Assembly (NCBI RefSeq): GCF_010729305.1
Contig: NZ_AP022574.1
Location: 1,240,001 to 1,304,000 of the forward strand
DNA: 64,000 nucleotides
Direction of reading: 5' to 3'
Origin: Mycolicibacterium psychrotolerans
GTDB taxonomy: Bacteria > Actinomycetota > Actinomycetes > Mycobacteriales > Mycobacteriaceae
The notes under the pieces are model-generated. The model was not told the origin of the DNA. It saw only the letters and a list, made by a program, of their open reading frames with translations, and ran no database searches. Position 1 is the stretch's first letter, and every line of letters begins with the position of its first letter. Of the stretch, positions 1 to 11,256 are shown in pieces. A program made the position numbers and the translations under genes.

Positions 1-100
1 GAGCGGCAAGATCGGCCGCCGGGCCTGTCGGTCGGCATATCTCGACGGCAGCCTGCGCAGCGGCAAGGTCGCAAACGCCTTCCCGGACGAGACGGACTGA
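1..100 (+). CDS. fadD32: FadD32 long-chain fatty-acyl-AMP ligase (C-terminal end only)
   Basis: Only the last 32 codons are in the window, ending at TGA 98-100. The frame reads [16 protein letters not shown] and ends in FPDETD, which resembles the C-terminus of mycobacterial FadD32. FadD32 activates the meromycolic acid as an acyl-adenylate and loads it onto the N-terminal carrier domain of Pks13. The gene lies just upstream of pks13 on the same strand with a 66-bp gap, the conserved fadD32-pks13-accD4 order. The assignment rests on a short tail plus synteny. Confidence 0.85.
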   Translation, partial: SGKIGRRACRSAYLDGSLRSGKVANAFPDETD

Positions 101-166
101 CGCTCAACTACAGCAACGGCAACGGCGGCCCGTGCGGGCCGCCTGTCGATCGTGAGGTTATGGAAC

Positions 167-3100
167 ATGACTGAGTCGCAAGACAATCCGCGCGGTCAGG
201 ACATGACCGTCAACGAGATGCGGGAATGGCTGCGCAACTGGATCGGCAACGCGACCGGCCAGTCGCCCGACTCGATCAGCGAGTCCACGCCGATGGTGGA
301 GCTGGGGTTGTCCTCCCGCGACGCGGTCGCGATGGCCAGCGACATCGAGGATCTGACCGGTGTGACGCTGACCGCGACGGTCGCGTTCCGGCACCCCACG
401 ATCGAATCCCTGGCCACGGTGATCGTCGAGGGCGAGCCCGAAGACGATCTGTCCGACATCGACGCCGAGGACTGGTCGCGCGACGGCGACGAAGGCCGGC
501 TGAACATCGCGATCGTCGGGGTGGGCACCCGCTTCCCCGGCGACATGAACACTCCGGACGAGATGTGGACGGCGCTGCTCGACGGCCGCGACGCGATCAC
601 CGACCTGCCCGAGGGGCGGTGGTCGGAGTTCCTGTCCGAGCCGCGCATCGCTGAGCGCGTCGCCAAGGCCCGGACCCGGGGCGGCTACCTCTCCGACATC
701 AAGGGATTCGACGCCGAGTTCTTCGCGCTGTCGAAGATGGAAGCCGACAACATCGACCCGCAGCAGCGCATGGCGCTGGAGCTGACGTGGGAAGCGTTGG
801 AGCACGCCAGGATCCCGGCGTCGAGCCTGCGCGGTGAGAACGTCGGCGTCTTCATCGGCAGCTCGGTCAACGACTACATGTTCATGTCGGTCGCCGACCC
901 CACCGTCGCGCACCCGTACGCGATCACCGGTAACTCGAGTGCGGTCATCGCCAACCGGGTGTCCTACTTCTATGACTTCCGCGGCCCGTCGATGGCCATC
1001 GACACCGCGTGCTCGTCGGCTCTGGTCGCCGTGCACGAGGGCCTGAAGGCGCTGCGTGCCGGCGATGCCGACGTGGTGATCGCCGGTGGCGTCAACGCGT
1101 TGATCACCCCGCTGGTCACGCTGGGCTTCGACGAGGTCGGGGGCGTGCTGGCGCCCGACGGCCGGATCAAGTCCTTCTCCCAGGACGCCGACGGCTACGC
1201 CCGCTCCGAGGGCGGCGGCATGGTGGTGCTCAAGCGGCTGGCCGACGCGCGTCGCGACGGCGACGACATCCTTGCCGTGATCGCCGGCGGCGCGGTCAAC
1301 CACGACGGCCGCTCCAACGGCATGCTGGCGCCGAACCCGGACGCTCAGGAAGCGGTGCTGCGCAGGGCGTACAAGGACGCCGGGATCGATCCGCGCTCCG
1401 TCGATTACGTCGAGGCGCACGGCACCGGCACGATCCTCGGCGACCCGATCGAGGCCGACGCGCTGGGCCGGGTGATCGGCCGCGGTCGTGCCGCCGACAA
1501 GCCCGCCCTGCTGGGCGCGGTCAAATCCAATGTGGGACATCTGGAGTCGGCCGCCGGGGCGGCCAGCCTGGCGAAGGTCGCGCTGTCGCTGCGCAACGAC
1601 AAGATCCCGCCGTCGATCAACTACACGGGCCCCAACCCCTACATCGACTTCGACAAGGAACACCTCAAGGTCGCCGATACGGTGACCGACTGGCCCCGCT
1701 ACAGCGGCCGGGCCATCGCCGGGGTGTCCGGGTTCGGCTTCGGCGGCGCCAATGCGCACCTGGTGGTGCGCGAGGTGCTGGCCAGCGATCTGGTCGAGCC
1801 GGCCACCGAGCCCGACGTCGCGGTGGTGACGCCCGCCAACGACGACGCGAAGGCCGTGTACGTCGGTGGCGTGCGGATGGACGAGTACGGCGAGTTTCTC
1901 GACGACGAGCCGCTTGCGCGAAGAGAATCAGGCTTCGGTGATGACGATGACGGTGACGACGACGCGCTCGACACGCCGGCCGCAGCAGCGGGCGACGACT
2001 ACGAGCTGCCGGGCCTGACGGACGAGGCTCTGCGCCTGCTCGAGGTCGCCCGCGAGGAGCTGGCGGCGGCCGAGGCCGAGAATCCGACAGTTCCCGTTGT
2101 GCCGCTGGCTGTTTCAGGATTCCTCACCTCACGCAAGAAGGCTGCCGCCGCCGAACTCGCGGACTGGATCGACAGTACGGAGGGGCGCGCGTCGTCGCTG
2201 GAGTCGATCGGCCGCTCGCTGTCGCGGCGCAACCACGGCCGTTCCCGCGCGGTGGTTCTGGCCCACGACCACGACGAGGCGATCAAGGGCCTGCGCGCGC
2301 TGGCCGAGGGCAAGCCCAACCCGATCGTCCTGAGCGCCGACGGACCCGTCACCAACGGGCCGGTGTGGGTGCTCGCCGGTTTCGGTGCCCAGCACCGCAA
2401 GATGGCCAAGAGCCTGTACCTGCGCGACGAGATCTTCGCCGAGTGGATCAACACGGTCGACAGCCTGATCCAGGACGAGCGCGGACACTCGATCCTCGAG
2501 CTCATCCTCGACGACGCGATCGACTACACCGACGAGACCACCGAGCTCCCGATCGAGAAGGTGCAGCTGGTGATCTTCGCGATCCAGGTCGCACTCGGCG
2601 AGCTGCTCAAGGCGCACGGTGCGAAACCCGGTGCGCTGATCGGACAGTCACTGGGCGAGGCCGCCGCGGCCTACTTCGCCGGCGGCCTGTCGCTCGAGGA
2701 CGCCACCCGCGCCATCTGCTCGCGCAGCCACCTGATGGGTGAGGGCGAGGCGATGCTGTTCGGCGAGTACATCCGGCTGATGGCGCTCGTGGAGTACTCC
2801 GCCGAGGAGATCGAGACCGTGTTTGCGGACTTCAAGGATCTCGAGGTGTGCGTCTACGCCGCCCCGACGCAGACGGTCATCGGTGGCCCGCCCGATCAGG
2901 TGGACGCGATCATCGCCCGCGCGGAGTCGGAGGGCAAGTTCGCGCGCAAGTTCCAGACCAAGGGCGCCAGCCACACCTCGCAGATGGATCCGCTGCTCGG
3001 TGAGCTGGCCGCGGAACTGCAAGGTATCGAGGCACATCCGGTGCAGGTCGCGTACTACTCGACCGTGCACGAGGGCAGTCTGATCCGGGCCGGCGCGGAG

Positions 3101-5677
3101 CCCATCCACGACGTGGACTACTGGAAGAAGGGGTTGCGGCACAGCGTGTACTTCACGCACGGTATCCGCAACGCCGTCGACAACGGCCACACCACCTTCC
3201 TCGAATTGGCGCCGAACCCGGTGGCCCTGATGCAGGTCGGGTTGACCACCGCGGACGCGGGTCTGCATGACGCGCAGCTGATTCCGACGCTGGCCCGCAA
3301 GCAGGACGAGGTCGACTCGATGACCACGGCCATGGCGCACCTGTTCGTGCACGGCCACGACCTCGACTTCCGCACGCTGTTCCCGCGCAAGTCGCGGGGC
3401 CTGGGCGGGGCGCTGGACTTCGCGGACATCCCGCCGACCCGGTTCAAGCGCAAGCCGCACTGGCTGGACGCGCACTTCACCGGCGACAGCTCGGGGGTGA
3501 TGCCCGGTAGCCACGTGGCCACCCCGGACGGCCGCCATGTGTGGGAGTACAGCCCGCGCGGTGAGACCGATCTGGCTGCGCTGGTGAAATCGGCTGCGGC
3601 AGCGGTGCTTCCGGATGCCAAGCTGGTCGCGTCGGAGCAGCGTGCGGTGCCCGGCGAGGGTTCGCGACTGGTCACCACGCTGACCCGTCATCCCGGCGGG
3701 GCGGCGGTGCAGGTGCATGCCCGCATCGACCAATCCTTCACGCTCGTCTACGACGCGATCGTGAGTCGCGGGGGTGCGCAGACCGTGCTGCCAACGGCCG
3801 TCGGCGCCGGCACCGTCGCCGACGGATCACTGGTCACCCAGGCACCTGCGGAAGACGATGCAGGGCCTGATGTCGCCGCTGACGCGGCTCCGGCGATCCT
3901 GCAGGACAACCTCGCCGCGGGCGCGGGTCTGGCTGCCGGCTTCGCGAAGTGGTCGCCTGAATCGGGCGAGACCATCGGCGACCGGCTGGGCACGATCGTC
4001 GGCGCCGCGATGGGCTACGAGCCAGAGGACCTGCCGTGGGAGGTGCCGCTGATCGAGCTCGGTCTCGACTCGCTGATGGCGGTGCGCATCAAGAACCGCG
4101 TCGAGTACGACTTCGATCTGCCGCCGATCCAGCTGACCGCGGTGCGGGACGCGAACCTCTACGCCGTGGAGAAGCTCATCGCCTACGCGATCGAGCACCG
4201 CGACGAGGTGGACCAGCTCGCCGAGTCGCAGAAGGGGCAGACCCCCGAGGAGATCGCGGCCGCGCAGGCCGAGCTGATGGGTGGCGCCAGCACAGTGGCC
4301 GAGCTCGAGGCCAAGCTCGCCGAGGCCGGCCACCCGATCGCGGCCGAGCAGATCGCCACCGACGCCGTGGAGGCCCAGACGGACCTGACGGTCCCCGCTC
4401 CGCCCACCGATCCGTCGGGACCGTCCGATGTCGCGGTCCCCGCTCCGCCGTCCGATGTCGCGGTCCCCGCTCCGCCGACCAACCCGGCAGGCCCTGGAGC
4501 CGACAAGCCCAGTGCCGCAAGCCTGGCCGCGAAGGTGCTGACCCAGGAAGCGGTCACCGAGGCGCTCGGCGCCGACGTGCCGCCCCGCGACGCCGCCGAA
4601 CGTGTCACGTTCGCCACCTGGGCGATCGTCACCGGGAAGTCGCCGGGCGGCATCTTCAACGAGCTGCCCTCGATCGACGATGCCACGGCGCACAAGATGG
4701 CCGAGCGGCTCTCCGAGCGCGCCGACGGCGTCGTCACCGCCGAGCAGGTCAAGGCGGCGGGCACCATCCAGGATCTGTCCAGTGTGGTGCGCGACCTGAT
4801 GGACGCCGGTGAGGTGGACGGCTTCGTGCGCACCATCCGGGCCCGCCCCGCTGGGTCGACACGGATCCCGGTGTTCGTCTTCCACCCGGCCGGCGGCTCC
4901 ACCGTCGTCTACGAGCCGCTGCTGAAGCGACTGCCGCCGGACACCCCGATGTACGGGTTCGAGCGGGTCGAGGGCTCGGTCGAGGAGCGCGCCGCCGAGT
5001 ATCTGCCGAAGCTGCGGGAGATCCAGGGCGACGGCCCCTACATCCTGGTCGGCTGGTCGCTGGGCGGGGCGCTGGCCTACGCGTGCGCGATCGGATTGAA
5101 GCGGGAAGGCGCCGACGTGCGCTTCGTCGGGCTCATCGACATGGTGCGCCCCGGCGAGGAGATCCCGCAGACCAAGGAGGAGACGCGGGCCCGGTGGGAT
5201 CGCTACGCCCTGTTCGCGCAGCGCACCTTCAATGTCGAGATCCCCGAGATCCCGTATGAGGAACTCGAGGCGCTCGACGACGAGGGTCAGGTCCGCTACG
5301 TCCTCGACGCCGTGCAGCAGGCCGGGGTGGCGATCCCGGGCGGCATCATCGAGCATCAGCGCACGTCGTATCTGGACAACCGGCTGCTCGAGACCGCGGA
5401 GATCCAGCCCTACGACGGCCACGTCACGCTGTACATGGCCGACCGCTACCACGACGACGCGATCTTCTTCGAACCGCGCTACGCCGTCCGTCAGCCCGAC
5501 GGCGGCTGGGGCGAGTTCGTCGAGGATCTCGAGGTGGTGCCGGTCGGGGGCGAGCACATCCAGGTCATCGACGAGCCGTACATTGCGAAGGTCGGTGCGC
5601 ACCTGAGCGAGGCGATCAACGTCATCGAAGCGAACGCAGTGAGCAATGCAGCAGAGGCTGAGAGCGAGGGCAAGTGA
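167..5677 (+). CDS. pks13: Pks13, mycolic acid condensing polyketide synthase
   Basis: Pks13 performs the Claisen-type condensation joining the meromycolate chain to the carboxylated alpha-chain, giving the alpha-alkyl beta-keto mycolate precursor. Domain order is complete: N-terminal carrier (LGLSSRD, Ser about 50), ketosynthase ([10 protein letters not shown], Cys282; EAHGTG and NVGHLES histidines), acyltransferase (GQSLGEAAA, Ser828), C-terminal carrier (LGLDSLMA, Ser1302) and thioesterase (GWSLGGALA, Ser1631). I chose ATG 167 because a GAGG lies about 10 bases upstream; an in-frame GTG at 152 would add five residues. The 1836-residue length is slightly above the M. tuberculosis enzyme (about 1730), mainly from longer linkers. 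The stop overlaps the accD4 start by 4 bp, implying translational coupling. Confidence 0.98.
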   Translation: MTESQDNPRGQDMTVNEMREWLRNWIGNATGQSPDSISESTPMVELGLSSRDAVAMASDIEDLTGVTLTATVAFRHPTIESLATVIVEGEPEDDLSDIDAEDWSRDGDEGRLNIAIVGVGTRFPGDMNTPDEMWTALLDGRDAITDLPEGRWSEFLSEPRIAERVAKARTRGGYLSDIKGFDAEFFALSKMEADNIDPQQRMALELTWEALEHARIPASSLRGENVGVFIGSSVNDYMFMSVADPTVAHPYAITGNSSAVIANRVSYFYDFRGPSMAIDTACSSALVAVHEGLKALRAGDADVVIAGGVNALITPLVTLGFDEVGGVLAPDGRIKSFSQDADGYARSEGGGMVVLKRLADARRDGDDILAVIAGGAVNHDGRSNGMLAPNPDAQEAVLRRAYKDAGIDPRSVDYVEAHGTGTILGDPIEADALGRVIGRGRAADKPALLGAVKSNVGHLESAAGAASLAKVALSLRNDKIPPSINYTGPNPYIDFDKEHLKVADTVTDWPRYSGRAIAGVSGFGFGGANAHLVVREVLASDLVEPATEPDVAVVTPANDDAKAVYVGGVRMDEYGEFLDDEPLARRESGFGDDDDGDDDALDTPAAAAGDDYELPGLTDEALRLLEVAREELAAAEAENPTVPVVPLAVSGFLTSRKKAAAAELADWIDSTEGRASSLESIGRSLSRRNHGRSRAVVLAHDHDEAIKGLRALAEGKPNPIVLSADGPVTNGPVWVLAGFGAQHRKMAKSLYLRDEIFAEWINTVDSLIQDERGHSILELILDDAIDYTDETTELPIEKVQLVIFAIQVALGELLKAHGAKPGALIGQSLGEAAAAYFAGGLSLEDATRAICSRSHLMGEGEAMLFGEYIRLMALVEYSAEEIETVFADFKDLEVCVYAAPTQTVIGGPPDQVDAIIARAESEGKFARKFQTKGASHTSQMDPLLGELAAELQGIEAHPVQVAYYSTVHEGSLIRAGAEPIHDVDYWKKGLRHSVYFTHGIRNAVDNGHTTFLELAPNPVALMQVGLTTADAGLHDAQLIPTLARKQDEVDSMTTAMAHLFVHGHDLDFRTLFPRKSRGLGGALDFADIPPTRFKRKPHWLDAHFTGDSSGVMPGSHVATPDGRHVWEYSPRGETDLAALVKSAAAAVLPDAKLVASEQRAVPGEGSRLVTTLTRHPGGAAVQVHARIDQSFTLVYDAIVSRGGAQTVLPTAVGAGTVADGSLVTQAPAEDDAGPDVAADAAPAILQDNLAAGAGLAAGFAKWSPESGETIGDRLGTIVGAAMGYEPEDLPWEVPLIELGLDSLMAVRIKNRVEYDFDLPPIQLTAVRDANLYAVEKLIAYAIEHRDEVDQLAESQKGQTPEEIAAAQAELMGGASTVAELEAKLAEAGHPIAAEQIATDAVEAQTDLTVPAPPTDPSGPSDVAVPAPPSDVAVPAPPTNPAGPGADKPSAASLAAKVLTQEAVTEALGADVPPRDAAERVTFATWAIVTGKSPGGIFNELPSIDDATAHKMAERLSERADGVVTAEQVKAAGTIQDLSSVVRDLMDAGEVDGFVRTIRARPAGSTRIPVFVFHPAGGSTVVYEPLLKRLPPDTPMYGFERVEGSVEERAAEYLPKLREIQGDGPYILVGWSLGGALAYACAIGLKREGADVRFVGLIDMVRPGEEIPQTKEETRARWDRYALFAQRTFNVEIPEIPYEELEALDDEGQVRYVLDAVQQAGVAIPGGIIEHQRTSYLDNRLLETAEIQPYDGHVTLYMADRYHDDAIFFEPRYAVRQPDGGWGEFVEDLEVVPVGGEHIQVIDEPYIAKVGAHLSEAINVIEANAVSNAAEAESEGK
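4427..4480 (+). repeat. 27-bp tandem duplication in the Pks13 ACP-TE linker
   Basis: Two adjacent 27-bp units (4427-4453 and 4454-4480) differ at only one position and encode DVAVPAPPS then [10 protein letters not shown] third, diverged VPAPPTDP copy lies just upstream. They sit in the Pro/Ala-rich linker between the C-terminal carrier domain and the thioesterase, where length variation should be tolerated. Confidence 0.9.
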
Positions 5678-7248
5678 CCACGGAGGCGACTCCCACCCAC
5701 CACCCGAAGACGAGCGCGGAACTGCTGGCCGAACTCCGCGAGAAGCTGGAGCTCGCCAAGGAGCCCGGCGGTGAGAAGGCCGTCGCCAAGCGCGCGAAGA
5801 AGGGCATCCCGAGCGCGCGAGCCAGGATCCACGCGCTGCTCGACCCGGGCAGCTTCCTGGAGATCGGCGCGCTGGCCAAGACTCCCGGGGATCCCGACGC
5901 GCTCTACGGCGACGGCGTGGTCACCGGGCACGGCACCATCAACGGCCGGCCGGTCGGCGTGTTCAGCCACGACCAGACGGTGTTCCAGGGCTCGGTCGGC
6001 GAGATGTTCGGCCGCAAGGTCGCCCGGCTGATGGAGTGGGTGGCGATGGTCGGCTGCCCGATCATCGGCATCAACGACTCGGCGGGCGCCCGCATCCAGG
6101 ACACCGCCACGTCGCTGGCCTGGTACGCCGAACTGGGGCGTCGGCACGAGCTGCTGCGCGGCCTGGTGCCCGAGATCTCGCTGATCTTCGGCAAGTGCGC
6201 GGGCGGCGCGGTGTACTCCCCGATCCAGACCGACCTCGTCGTCGCCGTGCGCGACCAGGGCTACATGTTCGTCACCGGCCCCGACGTGATCAAGGACGTC
6301 ACCGGCGAGGACGTCACGCTCGACGAACTGGGCGGCGCCGACGCGCAGGCCCGCTACGGCAACATCCACCAGGTCGTGGAGTCCGAGGCGGCCGCGTTCC
6401 AGTACGTGCGCGACTATCTGAGCTTCCTGCCCGGCAACACCTTCGACGACCCGCCGACCGTCAACCCGGGTCTCGAGCCGGAGGTCACGCCGCACGATCT
6501 GGAGCTGGACGCGATCGTGCCGGACGCCGACAACCAGGCCTACGACATGATGGAGATCCTGCTGCGGATCTTCGACGACGGCGACGTGTTCCAGGTCGGC
6601 GAGCAGTCCGGCCCCGCGATCATCACCGCGTTCGCCCGCGTCGACGGCCGGCCCGTCGGCATCATCGCCAACCAGCCGATGTACATGTCCGGCGCGATCG
6701 ACAACGAGGCCTCCGACAAGGCTGCCCGGTTCGTCCGGTTCTGCGACTCGTTCAACACCCCGCTGGTGTTCGTCGTCGACACCCCGGGCTTCATGCCGGG
6801 CGTGGAGCAGGAGAAGGGCGGCATCATCAAGCGCGGTGGGCGCTTCCTCAACGCCGTCGTCGAGGCCGACGTCCCGAAGGTCACGATCACGATCCGCAAG
6901 TCCTATGGCGGTGCCTACGCGGTGATGGGCAGCAAGCAGCTGACGTCGGACTTCAACTTCGCGTGGCCGACCGCCCGCATCGCCGTGATCGGCGCCGAGG
7001 GCGCGGCCCAGCTGCTGGTCAAGCGCTTCCCTGACCCGACCGCCCCCGAGGTGCAGAAGATCAGGGCCGATTTCATCGAGGGCTACAACACGAGCCTGGC
7101 CACGCCGTGGATCGCGGCCGAACGCGGCTTCATCGACGGTGTCATCGAGCCGCACCAGACCAGGCTGTTGCTGCGCAACTGCATGCGTCTGTTGAGGGAC
7201 AAGCAGATCAACCGGGTCCAGCGCAAGCATGGCCTGACGCCCATCTAG
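5674..7248 (+). CDS. accD4: AccD4, acyl-CoA carboxylase beta (carboxyltransferase) subunit
   Basis: This is a biotin-dependent carboxyltransferase of 524 residues. In mycobacteria AccD4 works with AccA3 and AccD5 to carboxylate the C24-C26 acyl-CoA that becomes the mycolate alpha-branch. The sequence has the two crotonase-like halves of acyl-CoA carboxylase beta chains, including [18 protein letters not shown] in the N half and [16 protein letters not shown] and [13 protein letters not shown] in the C half. The GTG start overlaps the pks13 stop (GTGA, 5674-5677), so the condensing enzyme and the carboxylase that makes its extender are translated together. Confidence 0.97.
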   Translation: MTTEATPTHHPKTSAELLAELREKLELAKEPGGEKAVAKRAKKGIPSARARIHALLDPGSFLEIGALAKTPGDPDALYGDGVVTGHGTINGRPVGVFSHDQTVFQGSVGEMFGRKVARLMEWVAMVGCPIIGINDSAGARIQDTATSLAWYAELGRRHELLRGLVPEISLIFGKCAGGAVYSPIQTDLVVAVRDQGYMFVTGPDVIKDVTGEDVTLDELGGADAQARYGNIHQVVESEAAAFQYVRDYLSFLPGNTFDDPPTVNPGLEPEVTPHDLELDAIVPDADNQAYDMMEILLRIFDDGDVFQVGEQSGPAIITAFARVDGRPVGIIANQPMYMSGAIDNEASDKAARFVRFCDSFNTPLVFVVDTPGFMPGVEQEKGGIIKRGGRFLNAVVEADVPKVTITIRKSYGGAYAVMGSKQLTSDFNFAWPTARIAVIGAEGAAQLLVKRFPDPTAPEVQKIRADFIEGYNTSLATPWIAAERGFIDGVIEPHQTRLLLRNCMRLLRDKQINRVQRKHGLTPI

Positions 7249-7265
7249 ATCGCCGGTGGGGTTGG

Positions 7266-8177
7266 ATGGTGGTTGTGTCGACTGACTTCACCGGGCTGCG
7301 ACGCGGCGCGCCGCTGGGCGATCCGCGCCTCGACCTGTGCGATCTGTACGTGTTCCCGTCCCCTAGGGACCCCGCGCGCACCGCGCTGATCCTCACGGCG
7401 AACCCGAACGCGGACGCCATGCACCCCGATGCGGTGTACCGCATCGCGATCGACAACGACGGCGATCTGCGTAACGACATCGCGTTCAACTTCGTGTTCA
7501 CCGAGTCGTACAACGGGCGGCAGAAGGTGGACGTCCGTCTCGGCCTGCAGGCCGAGGCCCGGGTCGACGCCGCGGCCGGGTCGGAGATCTTCGGTGGGCT
7601 GGACGTGTCGTTCGACGACGAACCGCACCTGTGGCGGTCGCGGTCGGGCTCGTTCTCGTTCTTCGCCGGGGCGCGCGCCGACGCGTCGTTCGCCAACGCC
7701 AACGTCATCGCGATGGCGATCGAACTGCCCACCAGCTATCTGGGCGCCGCCCCCGACGTGCGGATCTGGGGACGCGCCAGCGTGGTGCGCGACGGCAAGT
7801 GGGTGCACGCCGACCGCGCCGGACACCCGTGGGTCAGCGGGTTCTTCCCCGACGACGAGCAACTCGCCGAGTTCAACGCCGGCGAACCCAACCGCGACCA
7901 GGCGCACTGGATGGGTCACCTGATCGAGTTGATGGTCGAGACCGGTGGCTACACCCGCACCGAGGCGATCGAGGCGATCAACGCCGAAGGCACCCTGCCG
8001 GACGTGCTGACCTACAACCCGCGCAAGCCTGCGGCGTACCCGAACGGGCGCACGCTCACCGACGACGTCGCCGACTACCGCTCGCGGTTCCTCACCAACG
8101 GCCGCACGCCGCTCACCGACGTCGCTCCGCGCCAGGACTTCCTCCCGGACTTCCCCTACCTCTGCGCCCCGCACTAG
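7266..8177 (+). CDS. DUF4331 domain-containing protein
   Basis: A 303-residue protein. The ATG at 7266 lies 18 bp after accD4 and is preceded by a GGTGGGG stretch. It reads like DUF4331 proteins: an early DPRLDLCDLYVFPSP segment, then VYRIAIDNDGD, DIAFNFVF and HPWVSGFFPDDE. No signal peptide or membrane segment is visible. Members of this family have no firmly established function that I know of. The spacing suggests co-transcription with pks13-accD4, but a mycolate role is only inference from position. Confidence 0.8.
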   Translation: MVVVSTDFTGLRRGAPLGDPRLDLCDLYVFPSPRDPARTALILTANPNADAMHPDAVYRIAIDNDGDLRNDIAFNFVFTESYNGRQKVDVRLGLQAEARVDAAAGSEIFGGLDVSFDDEPHLWRSRSGSFSFFAGARADASFANANVIAMAIELPTSYLGAAPDVRIWGRASVVRDGKWVHADRAGHPWVSGFFPDDEQLAEFNAGEPNRDQAHWMGHLIELMVETGGYTRTEAIEAINAEGTLPDVLTYNPRKPAAYPNGRTLTDDVADYRSRFLTNGRTPLTDVAPRQDFLPDFPYLCAPH

Positions 8178-8186
8178 AGCCATGTT

Positions 8187-8615
8187 GTGACATCGTCCGA
8201 CCCGGCACCGACGCCGGCTCCCGCGCACTCCGTCCTGGTGGACGCCTACCGGGTGTGCGAGACACTGCCGGTGGTCGGGGGCCTGTTCTCCCGGGGCAGG
8301 CGCGAGGCGCAGGCGGTGCTCTCGCTGCTGGTGACGGCGGTGGTCGACGAGATCGACCTGACCGCGATCGTGCGCGACCGGTTGCCCAAGGAGGCGATCG
8401 ACGCGGTGATCGCACGCATCGACCTGGTGGCGCTGGCCGAGCAGGTGATCGACGGCGTGAATCTGCCTGCCATCATCCGCGAGTCGACCAGCACCGTGAC
8501 CGCCGACGTCATGACCGACGTCCGCACGCAGTCCGAACGTGCCGACGACGCGGTGTCCGGTTTCGTGGACCGGATGCTGGGCCGCAGGCAGGGGTTCCGT
8601 GACCGGCCACGATGA
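8187..8615 (+). CDS. Conserved small helical protein of unknown function
   Basis: A 142-residue protein starting at GTG 8187, 9 bp after the DUF4331 gene. The N-terminus is Pro/Ala-rich, followed by amphipathic helices with repeated Ile-Asp-Leu patterns (EIDLTAIVRDRLP, RIDLVALAEQVIDGVNLPAI) and a basic C-terminus. There is no clear transmembrane helix. Its last 17 bases overlap the start of the RDD gene, so the two are probably translationally coupled and may work together at the membrane. I do not recognise a named family. Confidence 0.7.
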   Translation: MTSSDPAPTPAPAHSVLVDAYRVCETLPVVGGLFSRGRREAQAVLSLLVTAVVDEIDLTAIVRDRLPKEAIDAVIARIDLVALAEQVIDGVNLPAIIRESTSTVTADVMTDVRTQSERADDAVSGFVDRMLGRRQGFRDRPR

Positions 8616-9030
8616 TCGCGCCGCCGGGGTGGTCAGCCGGGGCGTGGCGGCCGTGGTCGATCTCGTGGTCGTCGGCGTCCTGCTGGCACTGTTGTACCTC
8701 GGCCTGATCCTGACCTTGCTGGCGCTGCACCCGGGCGCGTTCCGTTTCCCGGCGCTGAACCTGGTGTTCTCGGGGACCGTGGCGTTCGGTGCCGCGGTGC
8801 TCTATCTGGCCGGCTGCTGGTCGGTGTCGGGCTGCACCGCCGGCGCGGTCGTGATGGGGGTGCGCGTCGTGGGGCGACGGGGGCGACGGCTGCCGCTGAT
8901 GGTCTCGCTGCTGCGGGCCGCCGCCTGCGTCGTGTTCCCGCTGGGGCTGGCCTGGGTGGCGTTGGACGCGCGCCGAAGGTCGCTGCAGGACATCGCGTTC
9001 GGCAGCCGGGTCGTCTACGCGCGCCCGTGA
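8599..9030 (+). CDS. RDD family membrane protein
   Basis: A 143-residue membrane protein. The start is placed at GTG 8599 (VTGHDDRAAGVVSRGVAAVVDL), overlapping the previous gene by 17 bp. The N-terminal motif with Arg and Asp (SRGVAAVVDLVVV), further hydrophobic segments, and the C-terminal RRSLQDIAFGSRVVY fit the RDD family of small integral membrane proteins, some of which are implicated in Na+/H+ exchange. The substrate here is unknown. A Ser/Thr kinase follows 25 bp downstream. Confidence 0.8.
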   Translation: MTGHDDRAAGVVSRGVAAVVDLVVVGVLLALLYLGLILTLLALHPGAFRFPALNLVFSGTVAFGAAVLYLAGCWSVSGCTAGAVVMGVRVVGRRGRRLPLMVSLLRAAACVVFPLGLAWVALDARRRSLQDIAFGSRVVYARP

Positions 9031-9055
9031 CGACGCACACCGATAGGATCCGCGC

Positions 9056-10369
9056 ATGCCGCTGACCGAGGGGGACGTGATCGCGGGCTACACGATCGTG
9101 CGGCTGCTGGGCTCGGGCGGCATGGGCGAGGTGTACCTCGGGCAGCACCCACGGCTGCCGCGGTACGACGCCCTGAAGGTGCTCTCGCCCACGGTGTGTG
9201 CCGACAGCGAGTACCGGGAGCGGTTCAGCCGCGAAGCGGACATCGCGGCCACCCTGTGGCATCCGCACATCGTCGCGGTGCACGACCGCGGCGAGTTCGA
9301 CGGCCGGCTGTGGATCTCCATGGACCACGTCGAGGGCACCGACGCCGCGAAGCTGCTCGCCGAGCGGTACCCCGGCGGCATGCCGCCCGATCTGGTGGTG
9401 CGCATCGTGACCGCGGTCGGCGAAGCCCTCGACTACGCCCACGCCCGCGGGTTGCTGCACCGCGATGTCAAGCCCGCCAACATCCTGATCGCCGACCCGG
9501 AGACCGCCGACGAGCGGATCATGCTCGCCGACTTCGGGATCGCCCGCCGCGTCGGCGAGATCAGCAGTCTCACCGGCACCGACATGACGGTCGGTACGGT
9601 CGCGTATTCGGCGCCCGAGCAGCTCACCGCTGACAAGCACATCGACGGCCGGGCCGATCAGTACGCGCTGGCGGCCACCGCCTATCAGCTGCTGACCGGC
9701 TCGCCGCCGTTCCAGCACTCCAATCCGGCGATCGTGATCAGCTCGCACCTGTCGGCGCGGCCGCCGTCGATCGCCGAGGCCAGGCCCGATCTGTCCGGCC
9801 TCGGCGGGGCGTTGGAGAAGGCGCTCGCCAAGTCGCCGGCCGACCGGTTCGAGCGCTGCGTCGATTTCGCCCGCGCGCTGGCGAATCGCGCCGGCGCCGC
9901 GGCGCTTCCGCGCACCCCGGACCCGGAGGCGACGATGCCGGCGCAGGCGGCCGGAGGCCCGCGCCACGCCCGGCCGGGCCGGCGCGCACCGCGATCGCGC
10001 GGCCGGATGCTCGCCGTGCTGGCCCTGCTGCTCTCGCTGCTGGCGGTCGCGGCCGCGCTGTTCGTGGTGCTGCACGACGAACCGGCGCGCGGCCCGGAGA
10101 CGGTCGCGGTGCCGGTCGTGGTGGTCGGGGCGGACTGCGCGACGCTGGGTGCGGCCGGGGTGACCGAGTCCGGCGCGCAGGCCTACTGCGCGCGGGTGAG
10201 CGGCTCCGATCAGTCGCTGTGGTCGCTGTATTCGGCGGACATCGCGAAACCGACCGGCACCGGGGACATTCCGGTACAGGTGTGTGTGCAGCAGACCAAC
10301 CAGTCGCAGGACGACTGCCGCGGTGACATCGCGCGGGAGAACGCCGACCCGGGCGCCAACGACGGTTAG
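9056..10369 (+). CDS. Transmembrane serine/threonine protein kinase (PknB/PknF type)
   Basis: A 437-residue Hanks-type kinase. The catalytic domain spans about residues 10-270, with glycine loop [10 protein letters not shown], lysine in DALKVLS, catalytic loop [10 protein letters not shown] and DFGIAR with a following activation segment ([13 protein letters not shown]). A basic juxtamembrane stretch and one transmembrane helix ([20 protein letters not shown]) lead to an extracellular domain of about 90 residues with four cysteines, possibly two disulfides. No PASTA repeats are seen. ATG 9056 lies 25 bp after the RDD gene. The stop overlaps the convergent hydrolase gene by 4 bp. The kinase could link cell-envelope sensing to nearby wall biosynthesis; that is inference. 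Confidence 0.92.
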   Translation: MPLTEGDVIAGYTIVRLLGSGGMGEVYLGQHPRLPRYDALKVLSPTVCADSEYRERFSREADIAATLWHPHIVAVHDRGEFDGRLWISMDHVEGTDAAKLLAERYPGGMPPDLVVRIVTAVGEALDYAHARGLLHRDVKPANILIADPETADERIMLADFGIARRVGEISSLTGTDMTVGTVAYSAPEQLTADKHIDGRADQYALAATAYQLLTGSPPFQHSNPAIVISSHLSARPPSIAEARPDLSGLGGALEKALAKSPADRFERCVDFARALANRAGAAALPRTPDPEATMPAQAAGGPRHARPGRRAPRSRGRMLAVLALLLSLLAVAAALFVVLHDEPARGPETVAVPVVVVGADCATLGAAGVTESGAQAYCARVSGSDQSLWSLYSADIAKPTGTGDIPVQVCVQQTNQSQDDCRGDIARENADPGANDG

Positions 10370-11256
10370 ATCGCGGGCAGGTCGAGCCAGTCGTCGACGG
10401 CGAACGCATCGCCGAACCCGGTGTCGCGGGCGACGATCCTCGCCCCGCCGTGGCCTGGATAGTGCGCGGGGATGACGGCGGCGCGCCTGCGGGCGGCCTC
10501 GGTCAGCACGCGGTGGCGGGTGCGTGCCGCTGCTGCGGGGTCCTCGTCGAAGGCGCACGGATCGTCGGGACGCGGCAGCTGGATCGGGCAGTGAGTCAGA
10601 TCGCCGACGAACACGGCGGGCACCCCGGCGTCCAGCCACACCACCGAGGAGCCCGGTGTGTGGCCACCGGCGGGCCGCAGCCACAGCGACTCGCTGATCC
10701 GGTGGTCCCCGGAGTAGAGCTCGGTCTGGCCGGCCACCGGTAACACGCTGTCGGAGAACACGATCCGCATGTCCTCGTTGGCGCTGTCGCCGTCGGGGGA
10801 GAAATGCCGGTAGTCCGGTTCGGGTATCAGGTAGCGCGCGTTGGGGAACGTCGGCACCCACGAGCCCTGGACCAGCCGGGTGTTCCACCCGACGTGGTCG
10901 GTGTGCAGATGGGTGTTGATCACCACGTCGACCGCCTCGGGTGCCACGCCCGCGTCGGCCAGCGCGTCGAGGTAGCCGGTGTGCAGCTGGTGCAGCGGCG
11001 GGAAGTGGGGCCGGTGACGGTCGTTGCCGACGCCGGTGTCCACCAGCACGGTCAGCCCGTCCACCCGCACCACCCAGGTCTGCATGGCGATCATCCACTG
11101 GTCGGCGGCGCGGTCCCAGAACAGCGGCTCGAGCAGGTCGGCGTTGTCCGGCCAGGCCTGCGCCGGCGTCTGGGCGAACAGCGACGTCGTCATCTGCACC
11201 CGCAGTTCGACCACCCGCGTGAGCGAGGCCCTGCCCAGCGCGGTCGTTCCGGTCAC
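10366..11256 (-). CDS. MBL-fold metallo-hydrolase (lactonase-like), coupled to embB
   Basis: A 296-residue metallo-beta-lactamase-fold enzyme. It has the metal-binding motif THLHTDHVG, a later GHTPGSS histidine, the bridging Asp in VFVGDLTH and the final His in PAHYPGHGG, the full dinuclear zinc set seen in AHL-lactonase-like and related hydrolases. No signal peptide is visible, so it is probably cytosolic. The GTG start at 11256 overlaps the embB stop by 4 bp (11253-11256), making it the last cistron of the emb operon. The substrate is unknown. Confidence 0.85.
   Translation of the reverse strand: MTGTTALGRASLTRVVELRVQMTTSLFAQTPAQAWPDNADLLEPLFWDRAADQWMIAMQTWVVRVDGLTVLVDTGVGNDRHRPHFPPLHQLHTGYLDALADAGVAPEAVDVVINTHLHTDHVGWNTRLVQGSWVPTFPNARYLIPEPDYRHFSPDGDSANEDMRIVFSDSVLPVAGQTELYSGDHRISESLWLRPAGGHTPGSSVVWLDAGVPAVFVGDLTHCPIQLPRPDDPCAFDEDPAAAARTRHRVLTEAARRRAAVIPAHYPGHGGARIVARDTGFGDAFAVDDWLDLPAI

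Noticed and set aside
158..1759. Long open frame antisense to pks13
   Set aside because: Arg/Gly/His-rich low-similarity translation, typical of the shadow frame in high-GC codons; pks13 on the other strand is certain.
8633..11098. 821-codon minus-strand open frame across the RDD and kinase genes
   Set aside because: Composition is Arg/Pro/Ala noise and it covers two well-supported genes on the plus strand.
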